Assembly: GCF_014697075.1 (NCBI RefSeq)
Contig: NZ_JACJRE010000063.1
Span: 1 to 41,000, forward strand
Source: Tolypothrix sp. FACHB-123
Lineage (GTDB): Bacteria; Cyanobacteriota; Cyanobacteriia; Cyanobacteriales; Nostocaceae
Length of the DNA: 41,000 nucleotides
Direction: 5' to 3'
Shown: piece by piece, positions 26,121-34,847 of the stretch
Position numbering within the stretch: the stretch's first letter is position 1
How the letters are laid out: the number at the start of each line of letters is the position of its first letter
Notes under the pieces: generated by a model
Databases searched by the model: none
Told to the model about the DNA's origin: nothing
Seen by the model: the letters and a program-made list of their open reading frames with translations, nothing else
Translations under genes and position numbers: made by a program

Positions 26121-27095
26121 TTACCCTTTTTCTTGCCATTGCACTCGTAACCAATTACGGATTTCGACAGGTAATGTCTTCCTTACTATAGACTTCACCA
26201 GCATCTTTATTTGACTAACACCATCTTGTACATATGTTATTAATTTATTCTGAAATGGATGGTTATAAGGCCATAAAGCTTTTTCGAGTGCTTGCCAAAT
26301 TTGAGGCTCTTCAACCTTTTGTTCGGACAAATATTTCTCAACCCAATGTAAAAACTTTGACCGAGCAGCAAAAGCTTTTCCCGTTTTTTCTACAACAGCA
26401 CAGCTTGAATTAGGATGCTGTCGATACTTCGCACCACATTCACTAATTACAAAAATTGCTGATTTCAGAGCAACCTTTGCGTAAAATGCTTGGTCAGTAT
26501 AAACGTATCGAAAACTTTCCTCAAATCCTCCTATAGCCTCAACTACCTCACGTCGAATTAGAAGACTACAGGTACAAGGTGTAATAGCTGATTGTTTTAG
26601 AAAGTAAGGAATAAATAATGCTGGTGGTTTGTACAGAATATTAGCTTGAAGACCTAAATCGCAAACATAATCATGAGCCATATCATCAGAATTGTCTGTC
26701 CAGCTATACCACCACTGTGTCGGCCCGTATACCATAGCTGCTTCAGGATGGGAATTCAAATGCCCAACCAAAAGACTTAGATTGAACGGTAACCAAATAT
26801 CATCACCATCTAAGAAAGCAATGCAAGAGCCTTTAGAATTGCGAAGACCAACATTACGAGAAGCGCTGGCTCCTCGATTTTGATGATCCTCATGTTCTAA
26901 ATAGTGTATTTTTTCGGGATATTGTTGAGCATACTGCTTGGCTATTTCTGTACTTCCATCAGTAGAACCATCGTCAATCAATAATAATTCCCAATTGGTG
27001 TAGTGTTGAGCCAGAACACTCTCAATAGATTCTTGAATATACTTTTGAGTGTTTAAAAATGGCATAATTACGGATATCAAAGGTTTAACATTCAT
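26121..27095 (-). CDS. GT2-family glycosyltransferase with C-terminal helical tail
   Basis: This 324-residue GT-A enzyme has ISVIMPFLNTQKYI (7-20), LLLIDDGSTDGST (37-49), NRGASASRN (73-81), FLDGDDIWLP (94-103) and a GGFEESFRYVYTDQAF motif. Its catalytic domain is clearly paralogous to that of the 21814-22800 gene. The tail (about 248-321) has FLHWVEKYL, IWQALEKALWPY and VKSIVRKTLP, matching the start of the methyltransferase at 23821-24720. It is placed between the dehydrogenase and another GT2 on the same strand (gaps of 66 and 60 bp). It may use the uronic acid made by the neighbouring dehydrogenase (inference). Confidence 0.88.
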   Translation of the reverse strand: MNVKPLISVIMPFLNTQKYIQESIESVLAQHYTNWELLLIDDGSTDGSTEIAKQYAQQYPEKIHYLEHEDHQNRGASASRNVGLRNSKGSCIAFLDGDDIWLPFNLSLLVGHLNSHPEAAMVYGPTQWWYSWTDNSDDMAHDYVCDLGLQANILYKPPALFIPYFLKQSAITPCTCSLLIRREVVEAIGGFEESFRYVYTDQAFYAKVALKSAIFVISECGAKYRQHPNSSCAVVEKTGKAFAARSKFLHWVEKYLSEQKVEEPQIWQALEKALWPYNHPFQNKLITYVQDGVSQIKMLVKSIVRKTLPVEIRNWLRVQWQEKG

Positions 27096-27155
27096 AATTA
27101 AATTAGCAACGCTTTCTAATTTTACTCTTGCGTATTTATTATAATGATTATTGAT

Positions 27156-28187
27156 TTAATCAATTTTGATACCGCTTTTAAATATCAAAAACATATTTTT
27201 ATTATTTATACAACAAATAATTTGTTTTAGTAATTGTTTTTTTGAAACTCTTCGATTAAAAGGAAATTCAAACAAACATTTAATAAAATATTTTCTTGCT
27301 TGTGCAATATTGCCTTTTATTTGGTATTCTAAAGCAATTTCATAATAAAAATAAGATATTTTAGACTTAATAATTTTTTGATAATTAAAATTTAAATATT
27401 TATTTATATACTGATTAGTTCTAATTGTATTTTTCAGTTGGTGAATTTTATCTTTTGTAGACCAAAATCCTCCACTATGATGTCTATAAACAGCCATGAC
27501 CTCATGAAGATAGGCAATTTTACCATGCTCAGCATTAAAAATCCAAAGGGGATAATCTGCTGCTTCTACTAAGCCTGGTCGCAAATACCAATCTGGAAAT
27601 TTATGTTTGCTAAATAAACTTCTACGAAACATTGCTGTACATGTATAAGCAAAGTTTTGATACAATAAATCCTCAATATCTAATATTTGTTTTGGATAAC
27701 AGCAAATAGAGTTCTGGGGTTCTTGAGTTTTATCTTCATAAACTTCTGTAACATTATGAAAGCATATTGAATATTCAGGATGTTTATCTAATAAATATAC
27801 CTGCTTTTGCAGCTTGTAGGGATCTATCCAGTAGTCATCACCTTCACACAAGGCAATATATTTACCTCGTGCATTAGGGAAAGCAATAGTAAATGTACCA
27901 GAAATACCTTTACCCTGCCATAAATTCTCCTTCTGTAAAAAAGGCACAAATAAATTTGGATACTTCTCCATATATTCTTCAATTATTTTTTGTGTACCAT
28001 CAGTTGAGGCATCGTCAAAAATAACTATCTCAAAGGGGAAAGTTGTCTTTTGCATTAAAAAACCTTCTAATGCATCTTGAACAAACCTTGAATGATTATA
28101 AGTAGTACAGCATATACTGACTAAAGGAGTAGAATATTCCCCCCAACTTGATAGAATTTCCTCTTCAGATATTAAAGTTACAGACAT
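27156..28187 (-). CDS. GT2-family glycosyltransferase
   Basis: This is a GT-A enzyme, 343 residues from the ATG at 28187. It has VSICCTTYNHSRF, IVIFDDASTDGT, LCEGDDYW as the DxD-like metal site, and a later EAADYPLW segment at the acceptor side. A longer TTG start at 28223 would overlap the upstream methyltransferase; I prefer the ATG, 14 bp after that stop. The subgroup (CTTYNH, EGDDYW) is common in capsule and O-antigen clusters. The gene is AT-rich with many Lys/Ile/Asn codons, like the two genes upstream of it, suggesting a cassette of different origin from the rest of the locus (inference). Confidence 0.87.
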   Translation of the reverse strand: MSVTLISEEEILSSWGEYSTPLVSICCTTYNHSRFVQDALEGFLMQKTTFPFEIVIFDDASTDGTQKIIEEYMEKYPNLFVPFLQKENLWQGKGISGTFTIAFPNARGKYIALCEGDDYWIDPYKLQKQVYLLDKHPEYSICFHNVTEVYEDKTQEPQNSICCYPKQILDIEDLLYQNFAYTCTAMFRRSLFSKHKFPDWYLRPGLVEAADYPLWIFNAEHGKIAYLHEVMAVYRHHSGGFWSTKDKIHQLKNTIRTNQYINKYLNFNYQKIIKSKISYFYYEIALEYQIKGNIAQARKYFIKCLFEFPFNRRVSKKQLLKQIICCINNKNMFLIFKSGIKID

Positions 28188-28201
28188 AATATAATTAATT
28201 C

Positions 28202-28903
28202 TTACTTTACTTTTCCAATACAAAGCAATCTTTCACTTGTCTCTAGCAAATCCATTTTATGATACTCGAAACACTTTCTTAAGTTATCTCGTGCTCCCAA
28301 GCCTAAATTAATCAAGTAATCTTCATAAAATTTTTTTCCTTTTCCAACAGGAATAATTTGAATCTCAGAGCAACAAGTCTCTATCATAGAAGTAACTTCT
28401 GAAATGGTAAAAAATCTTGCAGAATAAAGTGGATCATCTACTTTTAGTCTATTAAAGTACTCTATAAAAGCAGGATTATGAGCATTATGTACAGCTATAA
28501 TCATTCTTTTTTTGGTAACTCTTGCTTGCTCATATGCCAACAACTTAATATCGTTATCTGAGAAGCAACTCCAAAATCCATTATGATAGGAAACATCAAA
28601 ATATTTGTCATCAAAAGGCAAGTCAAAAGCATTAGATTGAATTATTAAATCACTGTATTCTGGAAATTGCTTCTTAGCCTTTTCAACCGATTTATCAGAA
28701 AAATCAATACCATAGCATTCAAGTCCCCATTTATTTAGTTTTTGCATATCTCGAAAACTGCCAGCACCAAGTTCCAAAATTTTTTTCTCGTTATCCTCTA
28801 ATACTGCATATAAATAATATGCAAATCTCGGATCGTTTTGGTAACGATCAAAAATTTTTTCCCACTCCAAATTCCAATATTTTTTATTACTTAATAATTC
28901 CAT
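28202..28903 (-). CDS. class I SAM-dependent methyltransferase
   Basis: This 233-residue protein has motif I ILELGAGSF (42-50), GIDFSD for the ribose-binding acidic site (65-70) and LPFDDKYFDVSY typical of Methyltransf_11 enzymes. The start is supported by GAGGA about 8 nt upstream of the ATG. It follows the ATP-grasp gene by 36 bp and precedes a GT2 by 14 bp. It probably methylates the sugar built by the aminotransferase/ATP-grasp pair, on N or O (inference). Like its neighbours it is AT-rich. Confidence 0.85.
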   Translation of the reverse strand: MELLSNKKYWNLEWEKIFDRYQNDPRFAYYLYAVLEDNEKKILELGAGSFRDMQKLNKWGLECYGIDFSDKSVEKAKKQFPEYSDLIIQSNAFDLPFDDKYFDVSYHNGFWSCFSDNDIKLLAYEQARVTKKRMIIAVHNAHNPAFIEYFNRLKVDDPLYSARFFTISEVTSMIETCCSEIQIIPVGKGKKFYEDYLINLGLGARDNLRKCFEYHKMDLLETSERLLCIGKVK

Positions 28904-28939
28904 TATTGCATCCTCAATTTATACTTATTTACGATCTAT

Positions 28940-29884
28940 TTAATTGTTTATGATATCTACATATCTTTTTGACAGGATTCTTGATTCATAATTCACTTCT
29001 TCATCTATGGAAATACTTTGAAAACATTTTAGGTGATTTCCTACAAAATCATAACCAGCAATAATAGAAAAGCCTATTCCAGCTGAAAATCTTGGATTGA
29101 TATCCATTAACAGATATTTGCCATTATATAAAATAAACTCTATATTTATACAACCACTTATGCCTAAGTAATCAGTAATATTATTAACTATTTTCTCCAA
29201 TTGCTTATCTCTAAAAAGCTCTACAACTATACCTGCACCGTTTTTCGTCCTCAATAACTCTTTGCGTGAAATAGAAACATGATTGCCATTGTCATTCCTA
29301 ATAGTATCAACCGTTATAAAAGTACCTTCAATAATAGGCTGAAAAATATAATCATCTCTATCAAAGAGATAATTTTTCAGATTATCTATTTTGCTAAACT
29401 TTATAACTCCTTCAGAACTTCTACCTCTGCGTGGCTTTGCAATGACATCTTTAAAAATATTTGTATTAATTTCATCTAATTTTTCAAAAGTTGGTATGGT
29501 TAATATTTCATTACTTTCTTTGAAAAAGTTGAAAACCTTTAGTTTATCTCGCGCTATTGCTACAGAGTCTTGATTTGATATGCATAGATTTATTCCATTC
29601 TCTTTAAATCTTTCGACATGAACAGATAAAATGTCTACTTCAGGATCGGTCAAGGGAATAAGAAATTCTACTTGATTTTGCAAACAAATTTTTAAAATTG
29701 TTTCTATATATTCTTTGTCTTTACTTAAAGGTACTCTATGAAATAAATCAACTAGTTTTGAAGTAGCTATCCAGTCTTGAGGATAGATATCAAAACCTAT
29801 AATTTTATGGAAATGGTTTTTTCTCAATGAGCTGATGACAGCTTCGGATGACATAGACCCAATTGCAGTTAATGCTACATTCAT
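28940..29884 (-). CDS. ATP-grasp carboxylate-amine ligase-like protein
   Basis: This 314-residue ATP-grasp protein is of the CarB/PylC-like type. Residues 1-100 form a Rossmann-like pre-ATP-grasp domain (GFDIYPQDW, LIPLTDPEVD). The ATP site shows IAKPRRGRSSEGV (148-160), NIEF (247-250) and the metal-binding DINPRFSAG (261-269). Such enzymes activate a carboxylate as acyl-phosphate and join it to an amine. Lying next to a sugar aminotransferase, it could attach an amino acid to an amino sugar, or amidate a uronic acid; both are inference. It sits 49 bp downstream of the aminotransferase gene and is AT-rich. Confidence 0.82.
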   Translation of the reverse strand: MNVALTAIGSMSSEAVISSLRKNHFHKIIGFDIYPQDWIATSKLVDLFHRVPLSKDKEYIETILKICLQNQVEFLIPLTDPEVDILSVHVERFKENGINLCISNQDSVAIARDKLKVFNFFKESNEILTIPTFEKLDEINTNIFKDVIAKPRRGRSSEGVIKFSKIDNLKNYLFDRDDYIFQPIIEGTFITVDTIRNDNGNHVSISRKELLRTKNGAGIVVELFRDKQLEKIVNNITDYLGISGCINIEFILYNGKYLLMDINPRFSAGIGFSIIAGYDFVGNHLKCFQSISIDEEVNYESRILSKRYVDIINN

Positions 29885-29933
29885 GTACGTTAAAATCTAT
29901 CAACAACTATCTTTTATCAGTCATAACATTAAT

Positions 29934-31136
29934 TCAATTAATGCTTAACTTAGAATTTGTGATTTGATTTTTAACTACAAATTGGATGATTTGACATATT
30001 TGGCTAATATCGGTTTCTGAAACAGATGTTCCTGTTGGTAATATCAAAACTTTTTGACTCAGCTTTTCTGTTTCTGGTAGCAATAAACCAGCATGAGGAA
30101 AGTAAGAGCGATATGGCTCCATACGATGGCAACCCGGGTAGAAATACCGTCGAGCGATTACATTTTCAGAATGGAGTATTTTAACTAACAAATCTCGATT
30201 AACCATAGTCTGAGATTCATCTATCTCTAACACAACATACTGACAGTTACGCTTCTCAGAGACATCCATAGGAAACAACGATACCCCAGGTATACCAGCC
30301 AAGCCTTCCTGGTAACATTTGTAATTATGCTGATTGACCTTAATAAACTCCTCCAAACTCTCCAGAGAAGTAAGACCCATAGCCGCAGAAACCTCAGGCA
30401 TTTTCCCATTAGTACCAAGGTAGATAACATTATCAAACCCAGAAAAACCAAAATTTTTCATCAGGCGAATTTTTTGATTTAACTCGTCATCATTGGTAAC
30501 AATCACTCCTCCTTCAAAACTATTAATAAATTTAGTTGCATGAAAACTAAACACTTCAGCACTGCCAAAGTTGCCAATCATTCTGCCGTTATGAGAACAT
30601 CCAAAGGCATGGGAGGCATCAAACATTAGTTTGAGGTGGTGTTTATCAGCAATTTCTCTCAAGTTATCAATATCACAAGGTTGTCCCCAAACATGCACCC
30701 CAATGATTCCCGTGGTGCGAGGTGTAATCAGAGACTCGATCCGCCAAGGATTAAGCGTATGTGTCTTAGGGTCAATATCACAAAAGACAGGTGTGATTTC
30801 TTGCCATTGCAGTGCATGAGCCGTAGCAATAAAGGTAAACGAAGGAACAATCACTTCCCCCTTAAGCTCTAGTGCCCGAATCACCAACTCTAAAGCAATA
30901 GTGCCATTACATACAGCGATACAGTGCTTGACGCCTAAATAGTCAGCGACCCGCTGCTCAAACTCTTGAACAAAAGCACCATTATTGGAAAGCCAACGGC
31001 GATCAAGCATGTCGTTGATACGTTCTAATAAGCGATCGCGATTACCAATGTTAGGACGACCTACATAGAGCTTTTCATCAAAGGCAGGAATTCCGCCAAA
31101 GATTGCTAAATCTTTTACGTAAGTTTTTTTAATCAT
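29934..31136 (-). CDS. DegT/DnrJ/EryC1/StrS sugar aminotransferase
   Basis: This 400-residue PLP enzyme of the DegT/StrS family transfers an amino group to a keto-sugar nucleotide. Visible elements are CNGTIALELVIRAL (76-89), PSFTFIATAHA (98-108), Asp173 in MFDASHAFG (PLP pyridine nitrogen) and the Schiff-base Lys202 in FSFHATKFINSFEGG. The C-terminal region has YFYPGCHRMEPYR and LLLPETEKLSQKVLILPTG. It would make an amino-deoxy sugar, but no matching 4,6-dehydratase is in the window, so the keto-sugar must come from elsewhere. It lies 230 bp downstream of the wzt gene and 49 bp upstream of the ATP-grasp gene. Confidence 0.9.
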   Translation of the reverse strand: MIKKTYVKDLAIFGGIPAFDEKLYVGRPNIGNRDRLLERINDMLDRRWLSNNGAFVQEFEQRVADYLGVKHCIAVCNGTIALELVIRALELKGEVIVPSFTFIATAHALQWQEITPVFCDIDPKTHTLNPWRIESLITPRTTGIIGVHVWGQPCDIDNLREIADKHHLKLMFDASHAFGCSHNGRMIGNFGSAEVFSFHATKFINSFEGGVIVTNDDELNQKIRLMKNFGFSGFDNVIYLGTNGKMPEVSAAMGLTSLESLEEFIKVNQHNYKCYQEGLAGIPGVSLFPMDVSEKRNCQYVVLEIDESQTMVNRDLLVKILHSENVIARRYFYPGCHRMEPYRSYFPHAGLLLPETEKLSQKVLILPTGTSVSETDISQICQIIQFVVKNQITNSKLSIN

Positions 31137-31366
31137 TGCTTATAATATTGAGATAGTTAAATATTTTCTGTACTCAGGAAAATAGCCTATCATGTCTTAT
31201 AGATAGCTATCCAAACTTGAGGTAGCAACAGTAAATTGCTCAATAGCCACATGCCCTATCTAACATTCGCTATGAGAAAATCCAGGGTTATTTATAAGTG
31301 AAGTTGTTATCTTTTTTAATGTCGAAATTTATAGCAATCATATTTCCAATAATTTGCGGCTTAATT

Positions 31367-32584
31367 TTATTCTTCATTGGAATTTTCTGTGATAGTTGCT
31401 GTAAGATTCCGCACCATATATCCCCACTCCACGCTGTTGGAAACAACCTGAAAAGATGCGATTCCCTGATGACGGCAAAGGCTAATTCGGGTCACTGGAT
31501 CGCTCACACCAAGCACTATTGAGTATAGCCCCGCATTGAACTCGATCTTGCCCAGGTCTAACTTGAGCCGATGCCTTCCAGATGGCAAACGCAAATTATC
31601 TCCTTGCTCATCTAAAACCCTTGATGCCATAACCGGCACAAACCCCTGGGTATCAATCTGAATCCAAAGTTGCGCCTCGCGATGAGTCTGAATCTCAACT
31701 TCCAAAAGCAGAGATGCTCCATGCGGAACCCGCACCCCGTCAACACCCGTCTCATTGGTTTCCTGGCATTTCAGCAAAACCAACGGTATCGAAGCTTCTC
31801 CAGTCCCCGCCACATTTTTATCTACCGCAAACAAGGCTAGATAAGCTTCAATTCCCTCCCCAACATTTCGTGTTTCAGCAATACGTTGCCCCTGTTTCAT
31901 CACCATTACCCGATTACAAAAGGTAGATACATACTGCATGCTGTGGGTGACAAAAATCACGGCACATTGATCAGCAAGCTGCCGCATCACATTTAAACAC
32001 TTAATCGTAAATCCAATATCCCCTACCGCCAGTACCTCATCCAGCAGCAAAATATCCGGCTTCAACAAAATCGCCGCCACTGCAAAGCCTAAACGCACCT
32101 GCATCCCCGAACTATAGCCCTGCACCGGCGCATCAATAAACTCTTCTAATTCAGAAAAGGCAACGATCTCATCAAATCGAGTGTCAATTTCCTTTTTGCT
32201 CAGTCCTAAAATTGACCCATTCACGTAAATATTTTCTCGCCCCGTTAGCACCGGGTTAAATCCTGCTCCCAAAGCAATCAATCCGCCTACTTGGCCATTT
32301 AACTCAATGTAGCCCCTATCTGGCTTAATTAAACCGTTGAGCATTCTCAACAATGTTGATTTACCTGCCCCATTTCGGCCAATTAGTCCCAGACCTTCTC
32401 CCCGCCGTAGTTCAAACGATACATCATTCACTGCCCAAAACTCATCTGGTCGCAGAGAATGATCAAACTTACGTCCCGTGATTTCCGTCGCAATATCTTG
32501 CACCCCATACCACAGAGACTTCTTCAAACTACGGCAAAACTTCTTGGAAACGTTTTCTACTTTGACTAAGACTTCGTCACTCAT
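31367..32584 (-). CDS. wzt: polysaccharide ABC exporter ATPase (Wzt-like) with C-terminal glycan-binding domain
   Basis: This is the ATPase subunit of a polysaccharide ABC exporter, 405 residues. Walker A is GRNGAGKST (69-77), the signature is YSSGM (157-161), Walker B is [12 protein letters not shown] (178-189) with Glu183, and the switch His is His214. Residues about 260-395 form an extra beta-rich domain like the C-terminal domain of Wzt in O9a-type systems, which binds the modified end of the chain before export. Its presence suggests the exported glycan carries a recognised terminal modification, perhaps one of the methyl groups encoded in this locus (inference). The gene follows the permease by 1 bp. 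Confidence 0.9.
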   Translation of the reverse strand: MSDEVLVKVENVSKKFCRSLKKSLWYGVQDIATEITGRKFDHSLRPDEFWAVNDVSFELRRGEGLGLIGRNGAGKSTLLRMLNGLIKPDRGYIELNGQVGGLIALGAGFNPVLTGRENIYVNGSILGLSKKEIDTRFDEIVAFSELEEFIDAPVQGYSSGMQVRLGFAVAAILLKPDILLLDEVLAVGDIGFTIKCLNVMRQLADQCAVIFVTHSMQYVSTFCNRVMVMKQGQRIAETRNVGEGIEAYLALFAVDKNVAGTGEASIPLVLLKCQETNETGVDGVRVPHGASLLLEVEIQTHREAQLWIQIDTQGFVPVMASRVLDEQGDNLRLPSGRHRLKLDLGKIEFNAGLYSIVLGVSDPVTRISLCRHQGIASFQVVSNSVEWGYMVRNLTATITENSNEE

Positions 32585-32585
32585 C

Positions 32586-33440
32586 TTAAGAACTCATACG
32601 CTCCACAATAAACGGCATTGCCAGTCGATAAAAAACCCAGGCTACTAGCAAACCAATTAATGCAATTCCACTCGCTACCCAAAACCCTATTGGATTTGAG
32701 ACAACACCTGTTGTTGCTAATTCTCGCGTCGTCACTAACAAAGGAGTCACAGGATTTAGCTTCACAATACCGCCAAATATACCATCAGAGGGTATTGGAT
32801 AAACTACGGGTGTGAGAAACAACCAAAATCCAGTAATTAGTGTTAACCCTTTGGTCACATCTTGGTATAAAGTGCCTATTGGGGCTAAAATTAACCCGAT
32901 AAATGTTCCTAGAAATATTAAATGAATTAATGCTACTGGCGCTAAAATTATACTCAAGGTTACGGGAATTTTAAACCAGATAAATAAGCCGACAATTAAG
33001 ATGAGCTTGATGGCAAAGTTGAAAAATACTTCGCCTAATTTAGCAACAATCAATGATTCACGAGGGAAGTTAATTCTCGCTAACATTGCCTTCGCTGCTG
33101 TTACTGCTTGGACTGGGCCATTTAAAGCTTCGATAAAGGTTTGCCACAGGGACATGCTAAACATTACATAGGCTGCATAGGGTAGTTCTGTATTACCAAT
33201 GTTGACAATCCCATTGTTTTTTGCCAAAGTGAAACCAGCTGCTGTAATTACTGGCGGGATAAATGCCCAGAAAATTCCTAATAAAGATTGACGGTATTGA
33301 GCACTAATGTCACGAACTAACAACCGCCAAGCTAACTCTCGTGATGCTAATAAGTCTCGCCACATTTCTCGAAATAATTGTAGCGGATGTCTGATTCGAC
33401 TTTCAGGTCGATACACAACTTTAGTTTTTTTCAGCATCAT
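32586..33440 (-). CDS. wzm: polysaccharide ABC exporter permease (Wzm-like)
   Basis: This 284-residue ABC-2-type permease has about six membrane segments. The ABC2 signature region SQLAWRLLVRDI-like (36-45) and YRQSLLGIFWAFIPPV (49-64) match Wzm/TagG-type polysaccharide exporters. With the ATPase 1 bp downstream it forms a complete Wzm/Wzt pair that would move lipid-linked glycan across the cytoplasmic membrane. The gene is the first of the long minus-strand locus, so a promoter should lie in 33441-33715. The start is ATG-ATG; a hexamer repeat lies just upstream. No strong ribosome-binding site is visible. Confidence 0.9.
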   Translation of the reverse strand: MMLKKTKVVYRPESRIRHPLQLFREMWRDLLASRELAWRLLVRDISAQYRQSLLGIFWAFIPPVITAAGFTLAKNNGIVNIGNTELPYAAYVMFSMSLWQTFIEALNGPVQAVTAAKAMLARINFPRESLIVAKLGEVFFNFAIKLILIVGLFIWFKIPVTLSIILAPVALIHLIFLGTFIGLILAPIGTLYQDVTKGLTLITGFWLFLTPVVYPIPSDGIFGGIVKLNPVTPLLVTTRELATTGVVSNPIGFWVASGIALIGLLVAWVFYRLAMPFIVERMSS

Positions 33441-33444
33441 ACAA

Positions 33445-33462
33445 ATTCATATTCATATTCAT
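33445..33462. repeat. ATTCAT hexamer repeat (three copies) upstream of wzm
   Basis: Three perfect tandem ATTCAT copies lie 5-22 bp upstream of the wzm ATG. On the minus strand they read ATGAAT three times and open a 13-codon reading frame that overlaps the wzm start in another frame and ends at a TAA. It could affect initiation, but no evidence beyond position exists. Confidence 0.6.
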
Positions 33463-33645
33463 GATTTAATGGGCTTTATTTATATGTTAAATTTCTATGT
33501 CTTGTATACGGGTAAATAATTATAATTACAGTTGATTTTAATTTAGTAGTTTTTGCTTACTTTCCGCAGGGTGGAGGCACGAAGTTTGCATAGCTTTAGT
33601 GCATAATAACAATCGCATGAACTTACTCTAAGGTAGAGATTTTGT

Positions 33646-33674
33646 GATTGCTTTGCTTCACTCTTAATGACATA
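33646..33674. repeat. degenerate copy of a dispersed cyanobacterial repeat
   Basis: The stretch GATTGCTTTGCTTCACTC followed by TTAATGACATA resembles the GATTGCTTCGCTTCGCTCGCAATGACA words dispersed between genes in many cyanobacterial genomes. I recognise it from general knowledge only; it lies in a 275-bp gap between wzm and the conserved hypothetical gene. Confidence 0.35.
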
Positions 33675-33715
33675 CAAAAAATTACGATGCCACCTGTAAA
33701 ATTACGTGAGATAGG

Positions 33716-34237
33716 TTAATGCTGACCTACAAAATGAAAATCTTTGATGCTTTTATCGCCAAGTACTCTTGCTTGTCTGCGAGTAAACTCTCCTACAGAA
33801 GGGTTCCCCTCAGGATTTATTACTCCTGTTACTTGCTGCCAAAGCTCTAGTGGTGCTAGAGAAAGATTATAGGTACGCTCACCGCACCGATGGACGTGAT
33901 ACCACTTTGTTTGCTGGCACTGGTCACACCAAAAAGCCTCTAACCATTCTCCCTCTATAGGTACAGCACTGTGATTTGCTACCAACATCAATGCATTCCG
34001 CCGATTCATACCTCGTTGCTGCAACTGTCCAGCTTGATTGGCAAACAGTTTATATTTTTGACTGACACTATCGAGATAGCAGCCGTGATATGGACAGTAG
34101 ATAGCACGTCTTTTTGAACGTTTCCGATTTCGGTCACACCTTCTCTGCAATTTGACCTCCCATATCAGTAAATAGACAACACAATCAGGAAGGTTAGGTT
34201 TGGAGGGACTGAGATCAATAAGACCATCAAAGCCCAT
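33716..34237 (-). CDS. conserved cyanobacterial hypothetical protein with possible zinc site
   Basis: I recognise this 173-residue protein only as a hypothetical of cyanobacterial type. It has a basic region (about 29-46) followed by YCPYHGCYLDSVSQKY (47-62), giving Cys48, His51 and Cys53. A second pair, CDQC (104-107), lies in AFWCDQCQQTKWYHV, so a zinc-ribbon-like fold is plausible. The end, NPEGNPSVGEFTRRQAR (141-157), looks strongly conserved. On the minus strand GGAG abuts the ATG, a short spacing, so the true start might be later. It faces the same way as the polysaccharide locus but precedes it by 275 bp, so a functional link is uncertain. Confidence 0.72.
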   Translation of the reverse strand: MGFDGLIDLSPSKPNLPDCVVYLLIWEVKLQRRCDRNRKRSKRRAIYCPYHGCYLDSVSQKYKLFANQAGQLQQRGMNRRNALMLVANHSAVPIEGEWLEAFWCDQCQQTKWYHVHRCGERTYNLSLAPLELWQQVTGVINPEGNPSVGEFTRRQARVLGDKSIKDFHFVGQH

Positions 34238-34847
34238 CTCCTACATAAACAATAAATTATTTAGTTATTCTGTGCTCAGAGTTTCCTGGGTAATTGATTT
34301 TGTAAATCAAATTATGGAAATTAAGTTAATAAAAGGTTAAATTAACTGATGAACTACTACTAAATAACTGGCTAACATTAAATTAGAGTGATATTTCTTG
34401 TTTGTTACCACATATAAATATAACATGATTTTCCTAATTTACAATTTTTTTTAAACTCAATAATTCTAATTTTTAGTCATCAAAAACAAGCTCTAAAATT
34501 GCTTTTTAGAACTGAATTAGAATTTAAAATGTATCTAGCTAACAACCTCTATTATGAGCTTTAAGTTGACAATAGCTCACGCAATTGTACAAACGCTAAA
34601 ACTCAAAATTTAAAAAATCCGCAATTATAGAGATTATTTTTGCGTATTTAGAATGATAAATTAACCTCCTTTTAACTCTAATATCTAGCAGTAGTTTTAT
34701 TGAAATGTTTATGACATAGGCAAAGCGTTCCAATTCACGATTTTTACTGAATCAAGCATGAGTACGACAGAAAAAATATTGAGTTTCAGCTAATAAGAAG
34801 CGAATAACTGATTGAATTAGCTAATTAATTGTAGAAAGTAGAAACTT
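34238..34847. other. intergenic region without a gene
   Basis: This 610-bp, very AT-rich stretch lies between the WcaI-like GT4 stop and the hypothetical gene start. No gene is visible. The only structure I noted is a short inverted repeat, TTGATTT-TGT-AAATCAA at 34294-34310, about 57-73 bp upstream of the hypothetical protein's start. Confidence 0.5.
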
